Positions 19,973-29,639 of a stretch of 64,000 bases of DNA are shown here, one piece after another (the stretch's first letter is position 1; every line of letters begins with the position of its first letter). The position numbers and the translations under genes were made by a program. The notes below the pieces were generated by a model that was not told the DNA's origin, searched no databases, and saw only the letters and a program-made list of their open reading frames with translations. Origin of the DNA: Janthinobacterium sp. PAMC25594 (GTDB lineage Bacteria > Pseudomonadota > Gammaproteobacteria > Burkholderiales > Burkholderiaceae_D); the NCBI RefSeq assembly GCF_019443505.1, contig NZ_CP080377.1, forward strand, positions 2,852,001 to 2,916,000. Direction: 5' to 3'.

Positions 19973-21457
19973 TCAGGACTGCGGCACCTGCTGCACGTGC
20001 GCTACGACCCTGCCCTTCATCATGACGCCGTAAACGACCGCGGCGATGGCCACACCCACGAACCAGGCGTAGGTGTAGATGGTTTTAAAGCCTTCGGCCA
20101 CGCCGGGAAACGCCGTGGGAAAAGCCGCGTTCAGAAAGCCGGGGATATTCGGCAGCACGGCGACGACAAAGGCGATCAGCGCCGCCATGTTCCAGCCATT
20201 GCCATACGAGTAGATGCCGTCGTCGCGGTATAGCTGCCTGACGTCGAGCTGCGTCTTGCGCACAAAATAATAGTCGACGATGAGAATGCCGGCGATGGGG
20301 CCCAGCAGGGCCGAGTAGCCGATCAGCCACGTGAAGATATAACCCTGGGTCGATTCGAGCACCTTCCACGGCATCATGACGATGGCGATGAAGGCCGTGA
20401 TGTAGCCGCCCATCTTGTACGAAATCTGCTTCGGCGCCAGCGAGGAAAAGTCGTACGCCGGGCCCACCAGGTTGGCCGCCAGGTTGACGCTGACCGTGTC
20501 GATCAGCAGAATGATCAGCGCGACCAGCACGGCGGCGCCCGTCATGCGGCTGGCCAGGTCGACGGGATCCCAGATGGCCTTGCCGTACATGACCACGGAG
20601 CCGGCAGTGACGATCACGGCCAGCATGGCCAGCAAACCCATGGGCACGGGCAAGCCGACCGACTGGCCGATCACCTGGTCGCGCTGCGTCTTGGCGAAGC
20701 GCGTGAAGTCGGGAATGTTCAGCGCCAGGGTGGCCCAGAAACCCACCATGGCCGTCAACGATGGCCAGAAGACGTTCCAGAACTGGCCCGCCTTTTTGCC
20801 GCCGGGGATGAATTGCGATGGCTGGTCCAGCAAGCTGGCCACGCCGCCAGCCTTGCTGTGCACCCAGTACAGCAGCACGAAGCAGATGAGGATTTTCAAG
20901 GGCGCCGTATAGGTTTCGAGCTTGCGGATCGACTCCATGCCGTGCAGGATGTAATAGAACTGGATGGCCCAGAAAGCCAGGAAGCACAGCAACTGGCTAC
21001 CGTTGATGCCCAGGCCCGCGATCTTCTCGCCGCCCAGTTCATGCCCCATCAACACGCCCATCAGGGTATAGATCATCTGCCCGCCGAACCAGGTCTGGAT
21101 GCCGTACCAGCCGCAGGCGACGATGGCGCGCATCAGCGCCGGCAGTCGCGCCCCCATGGTGCCGAACGAGGCGCGCGCCAGCACGGCATACGGGATGCCG
21201 TACTTGGTGCCCGCATGGCCGATCAAGAGCATGGGCAAGAGCACGATGGCGTTGGCGAGGAATACCGTGAGCACCGCCTGGTAACCGGACATGCCGCTGT
21301 CGATCAGGCTGGCCGACAGGGTATAGGCGGGAATGCACATCACCATGCCCACCCACAGCGCGGCAAAGTGATACCAGCGCCAGGTACGCTGCGCCGCCGT
21401 GGTGGGCGCCAGGTCTTCATTCCACAGCTGCGTATTGCCTGAATAGTCGTGGTTCAC
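19973..21457 (-). CDS. NCS1 nucleobase:cation symporter
   Basis: 494-aa permease of the NCS1 family with about 12 TM helices; the N-terminus NHDYSGNTQLWNEDLAPT and the following TAAQRTWRWYHFAALWVGM stretch are typical of PydP/allantoin/uracil-type members. I place the start at GTG 21457, preceded by GGAG at 8 nt. Lying between PreA and dihydropyrimidinase genes, it probably imports uracil, thymine or their dihydro forms; related proteins also carry allantoin or hydantoin. Confidence 0.88.
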   Translation of the reverse strand: MNHDYSGNTQLWNEDLAPTTAAQRTWRWYHFAALWVGMVMCIPAYTLSASLIDSGMSGYQAVLTVFLANAIVLLPMLLIGHAGTKYGIPYAVLARASFGTMGARLPALMRAIVACGWYGIQTWFGGQMIYTLMGVLMGHELGGEKIAGLGINGSQLLCFLAFWAIQFYYILHGMESIRKLETYTAPLKILICFVLLYWVHSKAGGVASLLDQPSQFIPGGKKAGQFWNVFWPSLTAMVGFWATLALNIPDFTRFAKTQRDQVIGQSVGLPVPMGLLAMLAVIVTAGSVVMYGKAIWDPVDLASRMTGAAVLVALIILLIDTVSVNLAANLVGPAYDFSSLAPKQISYKMGGYITAFIAIVMMPWKVLESTQGYIFTWLIGYSALLGPIAGILIVDYYFVRKTQLDVRQLYRDDGIYSYGNGWNMAALIAFVVAVLPNIPGFLNAAFPTAFPGVAEGFKTIYTYAWFVGVAIAAVVYGVMMKGRVVAHVQQVPQS

Positions 21458-21591
21458 AGGTATTCTCCATCGGTTAGGCCGCCGGCATCTTGAATGACGC
21501 CAGGGATACGGCATTGTGTAAACTGCGGCAGTCTAGCTTACTGCAAAGACAGGCAACAGTTTATAAAATAAACGTACGCAAAAAACGTGCC

Positions 21592-22872
21592 CTAAGCCGT
21601 TTCCACCAATGCCCGTGGATTTCTGGGATCCTGCGTCCAGTTCATATATGGCTTGCCCGTGACCTGCGGCACCATCGTGATGCAGCCCTGCACCGGACAG
21701 GTGATTTCGCACAGGTTGCAGCCCACGCATTCCTCCTTGATGACCTCATACGTGCGCATGCCGGCGGCGTCGATCAGTTGCGCAATCGACTGGTGCGACG
21801 TGTCTTCACAAGCCACATAGCACTTGCCGCACTTGATGCAGTCATCCTGGTTGATGTGCGCGATCACCTGGTAATTCATGTCCAGGTATTTCCAGTCCGT
21901 CGTGTTGGCCACGGCCTTGCCGGAAAAATCGCTGATGCGCGCATACCCCTTCTCATCCATCCAGCGCGACAAGCCATCCTTCATCTCGTCGACGATGCGG
22001 AAACCATGCAGCATGGCCGCCGTGCACACCTGCACGCAGCCGGCGCCCAGGGCGATGAATTCGGCCGCGTCGCGCCAGTTGCCGATGCCGCCGATGCCGG
22101 AAATGGGCAAGCCGCGCGTCTGCGGATCGCGGGCGATTTCCGCCACCATGTTCAGGGCGATCGGTTTGACGGCAGACCCGCAATAGCCGCCGTGCGTGCT
22201 GGCGCCGCCCACGATGGGCAAGGCCACCATGCGGTCCAGGTCCAGCGAGGTAATCGAGTTGATGGTGTTGATCAGCGAGACGGCGTCGGCGCCGCCCGCC
22301 TTGGCCGCGCGCGCCGGCATGCGCACGTCCGTGATGTTCGGCGTGAGCTTGACGATGACGGGTAGCTTGCTGTGCTTCTTGCACCAGGCGGTCACCATCT
22401 GCACATACTCGGGCACCTGGCCCACGGCCGCGCCCATGCCCCGCTCCGGCATGCCGTGCGGGCAGCCGAAATTGAGTTCGATGCCGTCCGCTCCTGTCGC
22501 TTCCACCTTCGGCAAAATGTCGGCCCAGTAGTGCTCTTCGCAGGGCAGCATCAGCGAGACGATCATGGCGCGGTCGGGCCAGTCCTTTTTCACCTGCGTG
22601 ATTTCGCGCAGGTTGATCTCCAGCGAGCGGTCCGTGATCAACTCAATATTGTTGAAGCCCACCACTTCGCGGTTCTTGCCGTACAGGGCGGAATAACGCG
22701 ACGAGACGTTGACGGCGGCCGGGTCTTCACCGAGGGTTTTCCACACGACGCCGCCCCACCCCGCCTCGAACGCGCGCACCACGTTGTAGGCCTTGTCGGT
22801 GGGCGGCGCGGACGCCAGCCAGAAGGGATTCGGCGCCTTGATGCCGCAAAATTCGATGCTGAGATCAGCCAT
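21592..22872 (-). CDS. preA: dihydropyrimidine dehydrogenase subunit PreA
   Basis: 426-aa FMN/Fe-S subunit that reduces uracil and thymine. The dihydroorotate-dehydrogenase-like barrel occupies about residues 3-310 (FCGIKAPNPFWLASAPPTDK, EHYWADILPKVEATGADGIELNFGCPHG), with a C-terminal 2x4Fe-4S ferredoxin domain: CIKCGKCYVAC and CVGCNLCEITCPVQGC. Its ATG overlaps the preT stop as TAATG, so the two subunits are translationally coupled. Confidence 0.95.
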   Translation of the reverse strand: MADLSIEFCGIKAPNPFWLASAPPTDKAYNVVRAFEAGWGGVVWKTLGEDPAAVNVSSRYSALYGKNREVVGFNNIELITDRSLEINLREITQVKKDWPDRAMIVSLMLPCEEHYWADILPKVEATGADGIELNFGCPHGMPERGMGAAVGQVPEYVQMVTAWCKKHSKLPVIVKLTPNITDVRMPARAAKAGGADAVSLINTINSITSLDLDRMVALPIVGGASTHGGYCGSAVKPIALNMVAEIARDPQTRGLPISGIGGIGNWRDAAEFIALGAGCVQVCTAAMLHGFRIVDEMKDGLSRWMDEKGYARISDFSGKAVANTTDWKYLDMNYQVIAHINQDDCIKCGKCYVACEDTSHQSIAQLIDAAGMRTYEVIKEECVGCNLCEITCPVQGCITMVPQVTGKPYMNWTQDPRNPRALVETA

Positions 22873-24239
22873 TATGCAGCCTCCACTTTATTCAACAAAT
22901 CGGAATGGATGGCCAATGCGGCCAGCTTGCCATGCTGGACGGCTTGCACCGTCAAGTCCTGCCCCGGCGCCACGCAGTCGCCGCCCGCGTAGATCCCCGG
23001 CAGCACCGTGCGAAAGCCCGCGTCGACGGCGATCTTGTCGCCTTCGCGCTGCAGCAGCGACGCCATCGAATCATGCAGCACGCCGGTATCGAGGCTCTGG
23101 CCAATGGCCTTGAAGATGGCGTCGGCCGCCACGTCGAACGTTTCGCCCGTGCCCGCCAGGCGCGTGCCCTGCATCCGCGTTTTCTCGAAACGCATGCCGG
23201 CGACCTTGCCGGCAGTATCGAGCAGCACCTGTTGCGGCTGGCCCCACGTCAGCATGCGCACCTGGTTGGCCTTGGCGATATCCTGCTCGTGGTGCGTGGC
23301 CGTCATGGCGTCGAAGCCGCGCCGGTAGACCAGGGTGACTTCCTCGGCGCCCAGGCGGCCAATCTGCACGGCCATGTCGATGGCCGTATTGCCGGCGCCA
23401 ATGACGATGGCGCGTTTCGGCACGGGCAGCGCGGCCAGGTCGTCGGCCTGGCGCAGCGCGGCGATGTAATCGACGGCGGCCAGGAGACCCGGCGCATCTT
23501 CGCCCGTCAGGCCCAGCTTGCGGCTGGCGCCCAGGCCCAGACCGAGGAACACGGCGTCATACTGCGCATGCAAGTCGCGCAGCTGCAGGTTCTCGCCCAG
23601 TACCTGGCGACATCGGATTTCAATGCCGCCTATGCCCAGCAGGAAGTCGATTTCCTTTTGCGCGAAGTCGTCCGTCAGCTTGTACTTGGCGATGCCGTAT
23701 TCGTTCAGGCCGCCCGCCTTGCCCTCTTTTTCAAAGATCACCACGTCGTGCCCCAGCATGGCCAGGCGGTGCGCGCACGACAGGCCAGCCGGGCCCGCGC
23801 CAACGATGGCGATCGTCTTGCCGGTGGCGGCCGCGCGCCGGAACGGGTGCGCCGCAAAATGCATATGGTCGACGGCGTAGCGCTGCAACAGGCCGATTTT
23901 CACAGGCTGGCCTTCGGCGTCGTGGTTGCGCACGCAGACGTCTTCGCACAGGATTTCCGTGGGGCAGACGCGGGCGCAACTGCCGCCCAGGATGTTCTGT
24001 TTCAGGATGCCGGCGGCGGCGCCGTTGATGTTTTTGTCGTGGATATTGCGGATGAAGCTAGCCACGTCGATTTCCGACGGACAGATGCGGCTGCACGGCG
24101 CGTCGTAGCAATACAGGCAGCGGGCGCTTTCGATGGCCGCCTGACGCGCCGTCAGGGGCGGCGCCAGGTCCGTGAAATGGCCCGCCAGTTCCTCGTTGGG
24201 CAGGGCGGGATGCGGCAAATAGTTCAAAGACTCGATCAT
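22872..24239 (-). CDS. preT: dihydropyrimidine dehydrogenase subunit PreT
   Basis: 455-aa NAD(P)H-accepting flavoprotein subunit. It has N-terminal Fe-S cysteines (ARCLYCYDAPCSRICP, GGSCARVCPTEILCEDVC, residues about 39-105), then a FAD-binding GAGPAGLSCAHRLA (about residue 147) and a second Rossmann motif GAGNTAIDMAVQIGRLG for the nicotinamide nucleotide. It transfers electrons to PreA. Longer than E. coli PreT by some 40 residues. AAGG lies before the ATG; 47 nt separate it from the dehydrogenase gene upstream. Confidence 0.94.
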   Translation of the reverse strand: MIESLNYLPHPALPNEELAGHFTDLAPPLTARQAAIESARCLYCYDAPCSRICPSEIDVASFIRNIHDKNINGAAAGILKQNILGGSCARVCPTEILCEDVCVRNHDAEGQPVKIGLLQRYAVDHMHFAAHPFRRAAATGKTIAIVGAGPAGLSCAHRLAMLGHDVVIFEKEGKAGGLNEYGIAKYKLTDDFAQKEIDFLLGIGGIEIRCRQVLGENLQLRDLHAQYDAVFLGLGLGASRKLGLTGEDAPGLLAAVDYIAALRQADDLAALPVPKRAIVIGAGNTAIDMAVQIGRLGAEEVTLVYRRGFDAMTATHHEQDIAKANQVRMLTWGQPQQVLLDTAGKVAGMRFEKTRMQGTRLAGTGETFDVAADAIFKAIGQSLDTGVLHDSMASLLQREGDKIAVDAGFRTVLPGIYAGGDCVAPGQDLTVQAVQHGKLAALAIHSDLLNKVEAA

Positions 24240-24286
24240 CGCGTTTTCCTTCGTTGATCCTGCGGTGGACTTTTAGTGTGAAACCG

Positions 24287-25789
24287 TCACTTCATCTGGG
24301 GAAAAGCAAATTCCACACCAGCGCTTGCCGTGTTCGGCCAGCGCTGCATCACGGCCTTGTGGCGCGTGTAGAAACGCACGCCTTCGGGGCCATACGCGTG
24401 GTGGTCGCCGAACATGCTGCGCTTCCAGCCGCCAAAGCTGTTGAAGGCCATCGGCACGGGCAAGGGGATGTTGACGCCCACCATGCCGACCTGGATCTGG
24501 CGCACGAATTCACGCGCCACGCCGCCATCGCGCGTGTAGATGGCCACGCCGTTGCCATACTCGTTGGCGTTGATCAGCTCCACCGCATGCACCACGTCAG
24601 GACACCGGAGCACGCACAGCACGGGGCCGAAAATCTCTTCCTTGTAGATGCTCATGTCGCGCGTGACGTGGTCAAATAACGTACCGCCGACAAAGAAGCC
24701 GTTCTCGCGTCCCGCCACCACATGGTTGCGGCCATCGACCACCAAAGTCGCGCCCTGCTCCACGCCCGAGGCGATGAGTTTTTCGATCCGGTGCTTGGCG
24801 GCCAGCGACACGACCGGTCCCATTTCCGCACCATCTTCCATGCCGTCGCGCACTTTCAGTGCGGCCGTGCGCGTTGCCAGTGCGTCGATCAATTTGTCGC
24901 CCGCGTCGCCCACGGCCACCACCACGGAGATGGCCATGCAGCGCTCGCCCGCCGAACCATATGCCGCGCCGATCAGCGCGTCGACCGTCATGTCCATGTC
25001 CGCATCGGGCATCACCACCATGTGGTTCTTCGCGCCGCCCAGCGCCTGCACGCGCTTGCCGCTGGCGCTGCCGCGCGCATAGATGTATTCGGCAATCGGC
25101 GTCGAGCCGACAAAGCTGATCGCCTGCACCACGGAGTGGTCGAGCAAGGCATCAACGGTCACTTTATCTCCCTGCACCACGTTGAAGACGCCATCGGGCA
25201 AGCCAGCTTCTTTCAGCAGTTTCGCGTGCAGCAGCGAGGCCGACGGATCGCGCTCGGACGGTTTCAAGACGAAGGTATTGCCGCAGGCAATCGCCACCGG
25301 GAACATCCACATCGGCACCATCACGGGGAAGTTGAACGGCGTGATGCCGGCCACCACGCCCAGCGCCTGGCGCATGGACCAGGCGTCGATGCCGCGCGAA
25401 ATCTGGTCCGTGAATTCACCTTTCAGCAATTGCGGGATGCCGACGGCAAATTCCACCATCTCGATGCCGCGTGCCACTTCGCCCTGCGCATCGGCAAAGG
25501 TCTTGCCATGCTCGCGCGTGAGCATGGCGGCAAAGTCATCCGTGTGCTGCTGGCACAGCTGCAGGTAGCGAAACAGCACGCGCGCGCGCGTCAATGGCGG
25601 CGTGGCGGACCAGGAGGGAAAGGCGGCGGCGGCGGCCTGCACGGCCGCGTCGACGTCTTCCACGGTGCCCAGCGCCACGCGGGCCACGGGTACGCCCAGT
25701 GCTGGGTTGTAGACGTCGCCGTAGCGGCCACTTTGCGTGTCGACCTTGGCGCCGTTGATGTAGTGGGTGATGGTGTCGAGGTTGTTCAT
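24287..25789 (-). CDS. mmsA: CoA-acylating (methyl)malonate-semialdehyde dehydrogenase
   Basis: 500-aa ALDH-superfamily enzyme of the MmsA type. The catalytic cysteine is in [11 protein letters not shown] and the cofactor region in [16 protein letters not shown] (about residue 145) and [15 protein letters not shown]. In this pathway it should convert malonate semialdehyde (from beta-alanine) or methylmalonate semialdehyde (from thymine-derived 3-aminoisobutyrate) to acetyl-CoA or propionyl-CoA. Sits between preT and the beta-alanine aminotransferase gene. Confidence 0.93.
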   Translation of the reverse strand: MNNLDTITHYINGAKVDTQSGRYGDVYNPALGVPVARVALGTVEDVDAAVQAAAAAFPSWSATPPLTRARVLFRYLQLCQQHTDDFAAMLTREHGKTFADAQGEVARGIEMVEFAVGIPQLLKGEFTDQISRGIDAWSMRQALGVVAGITPFNFPVMVPMWMFPVAIACGNTFVLKPSERDPSASLLHAKLLKEAGLPDGVFNVVQGDKVTVDALLDHSVVQAISFVGSTPIAEYIYARGSASGKRVQALGGAKNHMVVMPDADMDMTVDALIGAAYGSAGERCMAISVVVAVGDAGDKLIDALATRTAALKVRDGMEDGAEMGPVVSLAAKHRIEKLIASGVEQGATLVVDGRNHVVAGRENGFFVGGTLFDHVTRDMSIYKEEIFGPVLCVLRCPDVVHAVELINANEYGNGVAIYTRDGGVAREFVRQIQVGMVGVNIPLPVPMAFNSFGGWKRSMFGDHHAYGPEGVRFYTRHKAVMQRWPNTASAGVEFAFPQMK

Positions 25790-25804
25790 TGGTTTTCCAT
25801 TTTT

Positions 25805-25868
25805 AAACCCAGAGGCAAAGACTGGGGTCGGACCCTCAGGGTCCGACCCCGGCTCTTGTTTTGGGTTT
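25805..25868. repeat. REP-like palindrome, copy 1
   Basis: A perfect 12-bp inverted repeat (GGGGTCGGACCC at 25824-25835 and its complement at 25839-25850) around a TCA loop, nested within outer arms AAACCCA (25805-25811) and TGGGTTT (25862-25868). It fills the gap between mmsA and the aminotransferase gene. Related copies lie at 33961, 35376 and 44516. No T-run follows either side, so a simple intrinsic terminator is unlikely. Confidence 0.8.
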
Positions 25869-25873
25869 GCCGT

Positions 25874-27190
25874 TCAATCGAGATTCTTTAATACCTTGGC
25901 CAGCTTGCCAAACAGCTCGTCGACATGCTGTTTTTCCAGCACCAGCGGCGGCGACAGGGCGATGATGTCGCCCGTCGTGCGTATCAGCACGCCGTCGGCG
26001 AATGCCTGCTTGAAGGCGCTGAAGGCGCGCGTGCCCGGCTTGCCGGCGATGGGATCGAGTTCGATGCCGGCGATCAGGCCGATGCTGCGCAGGTCGATCA
26101 CGTGCGGCAAGCCTTTCAGGGAATGCACGGCATCCTGCCAATACGCCTGCATGTTTTTCGCGTGGCCGAGGATGTCCTGCTCCTCGAACACTTGCAGGGT
26201 GGCCAGCGAGGCGGCGCAAGCGAGCGGGTGGCCGGAATACGTGTAGCCGTGGAACAGTTCGATGCCCGGTGGCGCATCCATGAAGGCGTCGTGGATATAC
26301 TTTTTGCTGAAGACGGCGCCCATCGGCACCATGCCGTTGGTCAGGCCCTTGGCCGTCGTCATCAGGTCCGGCTCGACGTCGAAATAGTCACAGGCGAACG
26401 GCGTCGTCATGCGGCCGAAGCCCGTAATCACTTCATCGAAGATCAGCAGAATGCCGTGCTTGGTGCACAGCTCGCGCAAGCGTTTCAGATAGCCTTTCGG
26501 CGGGATCAGCACACCCGTGGAACCGGCCACCGGCTCGACGATGACGGCGGCGATCGTCGACGCGTCGTGCAGGGCGACGATGCGTTCCAGTTCATCGGCC
26601 AGGTGGGTGCCGTATTCGGGCTCGCCCACCGTGTAGGCGTTCTGGGCAAGGTTGTGCGTGTGCGGCAGGTGGTCCACGCCCGGCAGCAAGGGACCGAAGG
26701 TCTTGCGGTTGCCGCCGATGCCGCCCACGGAAATGCCGCCGAAGCCCACGCCGTGATAACCGCGTTCGCGGCCGATCAGGCGCGTGCGTGCACCCTCGCC
26801 GCGCGCCCGGTGATAGGCCAGCGCGATCTTCAACGCCGTGTCGACGGCTTCGGAACCGGAGTTCGTATAAAACACGTGGCCAAATTTATGCCCCGTGTAC
26901 TCCATCAGTTTTTCCGCCAGGTCGAAGGCGGCCGGATGGCCCATCTGGAAGGTGGGGGCGAAATCGAGCTGGCCCACCATCTCGCGGATGGCGCCGACGA
27001 TCTGCGGCTGCGCATGGCCGCACGGCACGCACCACAGGCCGGCCGTGCCATCGAGGATGGCGTTGCCATCGACATCCTTGTAATACATGCCTTCGGCCGA
27101 CACCAGCAGGCGAGGGTTGGCCTTGAAATCACGGTTATTCGTAAACGGCATCCAGAATGCCGACATCGATTCCGGCCTTGTTTCGTTCAT
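25874..27190 (-). CDS. beta-alanine--pyruvate aminotransferase (class III)
   Basis: 438-aa class-III omega-aminotransferase. Begins MNETRPESMSAFWMPFTNNRDFK, a family-typical N-terminus; PLP-binding features include YTNSGSEAVDTALK, the LIFDEVITGFGRM aspartate, and the Schiff-base lysine in TTAKGLTNGMVPMG (about residue 285). It should move the amino group of beta-alanine to pyruvate, giving malonate semialdehyde for MmsA. First gene of the leftward pyrimidine operon, divergent from the MocR gene. Confidence 0.92.
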   Translation of the reverse strand: MNETRPESMSAFWMPFTNNRDFKANPRLLVSAEGMYYKDVDGNAILDGTAGLWCVPCGHAQPQIVGAIREMVGQLDFAPTFQMGHPAAFDLAEKLMEYTGHKFGHVFYTNSGSEAVDTALKIALAYHRARGEGARTRLIGRERGYHGVGFGGISVGGIGGNRKTFGPLLPGVDHLPHTHNLAQNAYTVGEPEYGTHLADELERIVALHDASTIAAVIVEPVAGSTGVLIPPKGYLKRLRELCTKHGILLIFDEVITGFGRMTTPFACDYFDVEPDLMTTAKGLTNGMVPMGAVFSKKYIHDAFMDAPPGIELFHGYTYSGHPLACAASLATLQVFEEQDILGHAKNMQAYWQDAVHSLKGLPHVIDLRSIGLIAGIELDPIAGKPGTRAFSAFKQAFADGVLIRTTGDIIALSPPLVLEKQHVDELFGKLAKVLKNLD

Positions 27191-27252
27191 GATCTTCTCC
27201 TTGGAATGGGCTGGCGCGGGGCCAGGATCGTTTTTGACGAAGCGTAAAATAA

Positions 27253-27268
27253 TTTACCAGTTGGCAAA
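27253..27268. promoter_or_regulatory. RutR-like operator in the pyrimidine divergent promoter
   Basis: TTTACCA-GT-TGGCAAA, a near-perfect dyad, agrees with the RutR consensus TTGACCA-NN-TGGTCAA at 11 of 14 specified positions. It lies 63 bp upstream of the aminotransferase gene, in a gap that also serves the rightward MocR-TetR pair, and the TetR protein at 28871 is RutR-like. The same gap contains TACAG twice (27338-27342 and 27356-27360), 18 bp apart, possible MocR half-sites. Function is inferred. Confidence 0.5.
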
Positions 27269-27390
27269 AAGCTGATGTAATAATAGACAGGCCATCCCCA
27301 ATGGCACAGATACACAAACGGCAAAGTATCCCAACCGTACAGGTCGGAAAACCACTACAGTTTTGTGCAAGGCAGCATAAGGAGCCACCG

Positions 27391-28860
27391 GTGACGCACA
27401 ACGTGAAGCAGGACGAGGGCGAAGGTAACGCAAGTGGCTGGCCCGTGCTGGACATCGACCGCCAGAAAAAAGGTGGCCTCGTCGAGCAGATCGTCATCGC
27501 CATCAGCGTCATGGTGGGCAGCCGCACCCTGCGCATCGGCACGCGCATGCCGTCCGTGCGCCAGTTCGCCCGCTGCAATGGGGTGTCGACGTTTACCGTC
27601 GTCGAATCGTATGACCGCCTGGTCAACCTGGGCTTGCTGTCGTCGCGGCGCGGTTCCGGCTATTTTGTCGCGCGCCACGATATCGCCGCCTCGCCGCAGG
27701 CTGCCCTCATTGCCAACACCTATGCGAGCCCCACCGCCATCGACGCCCTCACGCCGGACCTGTATTCGGGCGTATCCGATGCCCTGCCCGTGGGCGCGGG
27801 CTGGCTGCCGCCCGAGATGTATGGCGAGGCGACCGTGCTCGACGCCGTGCGCCAGGCCATGCGCATTCCCGCCAGCCGCCTGCGCGGCTACGGCCACCCT
27901 CTCGGCTTTCCCTCGCTGCGCCAGCACCTGGCAAGCAGCCTGTCGGAAGAGCTGTTCCAGGTGGAGCCGGACCAGGTCCTGCTGACGCACGGTGCCACGC
28001 ATGCTTTTGACTTGATCCTGCGCAGCCTGACCAAGCCGGGCGACACGGTGCTGGTGGAAGACCCCGGCTACAGCAATCTGCAGTCGCTGATACGTCACCA
28101 TGGCTGCATCCCCGTCGGCATTGCGCGCGGCGAGGCGGGCCTCGATCTCGATGCGCTGGCCGTTGAAGCCGCGCGCACGCAGCCCAAGCTCATGTTCGTC
28201 AACACGGTGCTGCAAAATCCGCTCGGTACCTCGCTCAGCCAGGCGCAGACGCACCGCCTGCTGGCGCTGGCCGAGCAGTTCGATTTCTGGCTGGTCGAAG
28301 ACGATATCTACCGCGAGCTGGCGGCGCGCGGCGACGCCTCGCTGGCGGCGATGGACGGCTTGCGCCGCGTGATCCGCGTGGGCAGTTTTTCCAAGACCCT
28401 GTCGCCCGTGCTGCGCGTGGGCTCGATTTGCGCCTCGCCGTCGCTGGTGGCCGAACTGGTGCGCGTGAAAATGCTGGCGGGGCTGACGACGTCGGAAATC
28501 AACGAGCGCGCCGTCTACCACGCCATCTCCGCGCGGCCCTACAAGCGCATGGTGGAACGCCTGGTGGCGCAGCTTGATGCGGCACGCGAGCGCAGCATCG
28601 ACTGCCTGGCGCAGGCGGGCATGGCGCCCGTGGCGCGACCGCGTGGCGGCATGTTCGTCAGCGCCGGCTGGCCCGACCTGCAGACGCCGGAATGGAATGG
28701 CAAGATCATCGCCGACATGGCATTAAAGGCCGGCATCCTGCTGTCGCCGAACGAATTTTTCATGCTGCGCGCGCCCGAGACGGTGTGGTTCCGCTTCAAC
28801 GTGGCCTACACCGATACCCCCGTGCTGCAAGCCTTCCTGCAATCGATCCGTCCACGCTAA
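27391..28860 (+). CDS. MocR/GabR-type regulator (GntR HTH + aminotransferase fold)
   Basis: 489-aa regulator with a GntR winged helix (about residues 20-90: LVEQIVIAISVMVGSRTLRIG, MPSVRQFARCNGVSTFTVVE) joined to a fold-I aminotransferase-like domain with PLP lysine in RVGSFSKTLSPVLRVG. I choose GTG 27391, preceded by AAGGAG at 6-7 nt, over an ATG at 27301. Divergent from beta-alanine aminotransferase; MocR proteins sense amino compounds through PLP, so beta-alanine is a likely effector. Confidence 0.87.
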   Translation: MTHNVKQDEGEGNASGWPVLDIDRQKKGGLVEQIVIAISVMVGSRTLRIGTRMPSVRQFARCNGVSTFTVVESYDRLVNLGLLSSRRGSGYFVARHDIAASPQAALIANTYASPTAIDALTPDLYSGVSDALPVGAGWLPPEMYGEATVLDAVRQAMRIPASRLRGYGHPLGFPSLRQHLASSLSEELFQVEPDQVLLTHGATHAFDLILRSLTKPGDTVLVEDPGYSNLQSLIRHHGCIPVGIARGEAGLDLDALAVEAARTQPKLMFVNTVLQNPLGTSLSQAQTHRLLALAEQFDFWLVEDDIYRELAARGDASLAAMDGLRRVIRVGSFSKTLSPVLRVGSICASPSLVAELVRVKMLAGLTTSEINERAVYHAISARPYKRMVERLVAQLDAARERSIDCLAQAGMAPVARPRGGMFVSAGWPDLQTPEWNGKIIADMALKAGILLSPNEFFMLRAPETVWFRFNVAYTDTPVLQAFLQSIRPR

Positions 28861-28870
28861 AGAACCCGCC

Positions 28871-29548
28871 ATGGCCAGCGACAAATCCCCTGCCCTTTCC
28901 GTGAAAAATGCCGGTGGCCGGCGCCTGCAAAACCGCGACCGCCTGGAAGCGGACATCCTGGAGCAAGCCGTGCGCGCCTTCGCGCAAAGCGGCTATGAAG
29001 GCGCGTCGATCGCCACCATCGCCGAGCGGGCCGGCCTGTCGAAGCAAAACCTGATGTATTACTTCCCGTCCAAGCAGTTGCTGTACCAGCGCGTGCTCGA
29101 CGATGTGCTCGACGACTGGCTGGCGCGCATGGAATCGCTGGCCAATGAACACGACGAGCCGCGCGACGTGCTGCGCGCGTACATCGGCGCCAAGCTGCGT
29201 TTTTCACGCGAACAGCCATGGGCTTCGCGCGTGTATGCGCTGGAAGTGATCAATGGCGCGCCCCTGTACGGCGCACAGATACGCGACCGGGTCGTGCCGC
29301 TGCTGCGCAAGGATATCGCCGTCTTCGAGGCATGGATCGCGGCCGGCCGGATCGCGCCCGTCAACGCCACGCACCTGATGTTCGCCATCTGGGCCATGAC
29401 GCAGTCGTATGCGGATTTTTCGGCGCAGATGGCCCTGGTGCTGGATCGCAAGCAGCTCACGCGCAAGGATTACGAGGACGCGGAAATCCTGCTCACGCAC
29501 ATGGTGCAGGCGGCCATCACCCTGCCTGCGGCAGTGTCCGGCACGTGA
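28871..29548 (+). CDS. RutR-like TetR-family regulator
   Basis: 225-aa TetR-type repressor resembling RutR, the uracil/thymine sensor. HTH in residues about 18-65 (LEADILEQAVRAFAQSGYEG, ASIATIAERAGLSKQNLMYYF); the C-terminal domain keeps RutR-like segments SREQPWASRVYALEVINGAPL and LMFAIWAMTQSYADFSAQ. It follows the MocR gene by 10 nt and probably shares its transcript. A RutR-like operator sits in the divergent promoter, suggesting derepression by pyrimidines. Confidence 0.85.
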   Translation: MASDKSPALSVKNAGGRRLQNRDRLEADILEQAVRAFAQSGYEGASIATIAERAGLSKQNLMYYFPSKQLLYQRVLDDVLDDWLARMESLANEHDEPRDVLRAYIGAKLRFSREQPWASRVYALEVINGAPLYGAQIRDRVVPLLRKDIAVFEAWIAAGRIAPVNATHLMFAIWAMTQSYADFSAQMALVLDRKQLTRKDYEDAEILLTHMVQAAITLPAAVSGT

Positions 29549-29639
29549 TGAAATTTCCAAGGAACAAACGAGCAGTGATAGCATGGCGCGCTGGAGCGTT
29601 TGCAATGGCGACGCGATACCCACAGGATAAGGAACAGGC

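Noticed and set aside
25805..25868. The palindrome as an intrinsic terminator inside the pyrimidine operon
   Set aside because: The stem is perfect but lacks a T-run on either strand, and related copies recur in other operons, so a repeat family explains it better.
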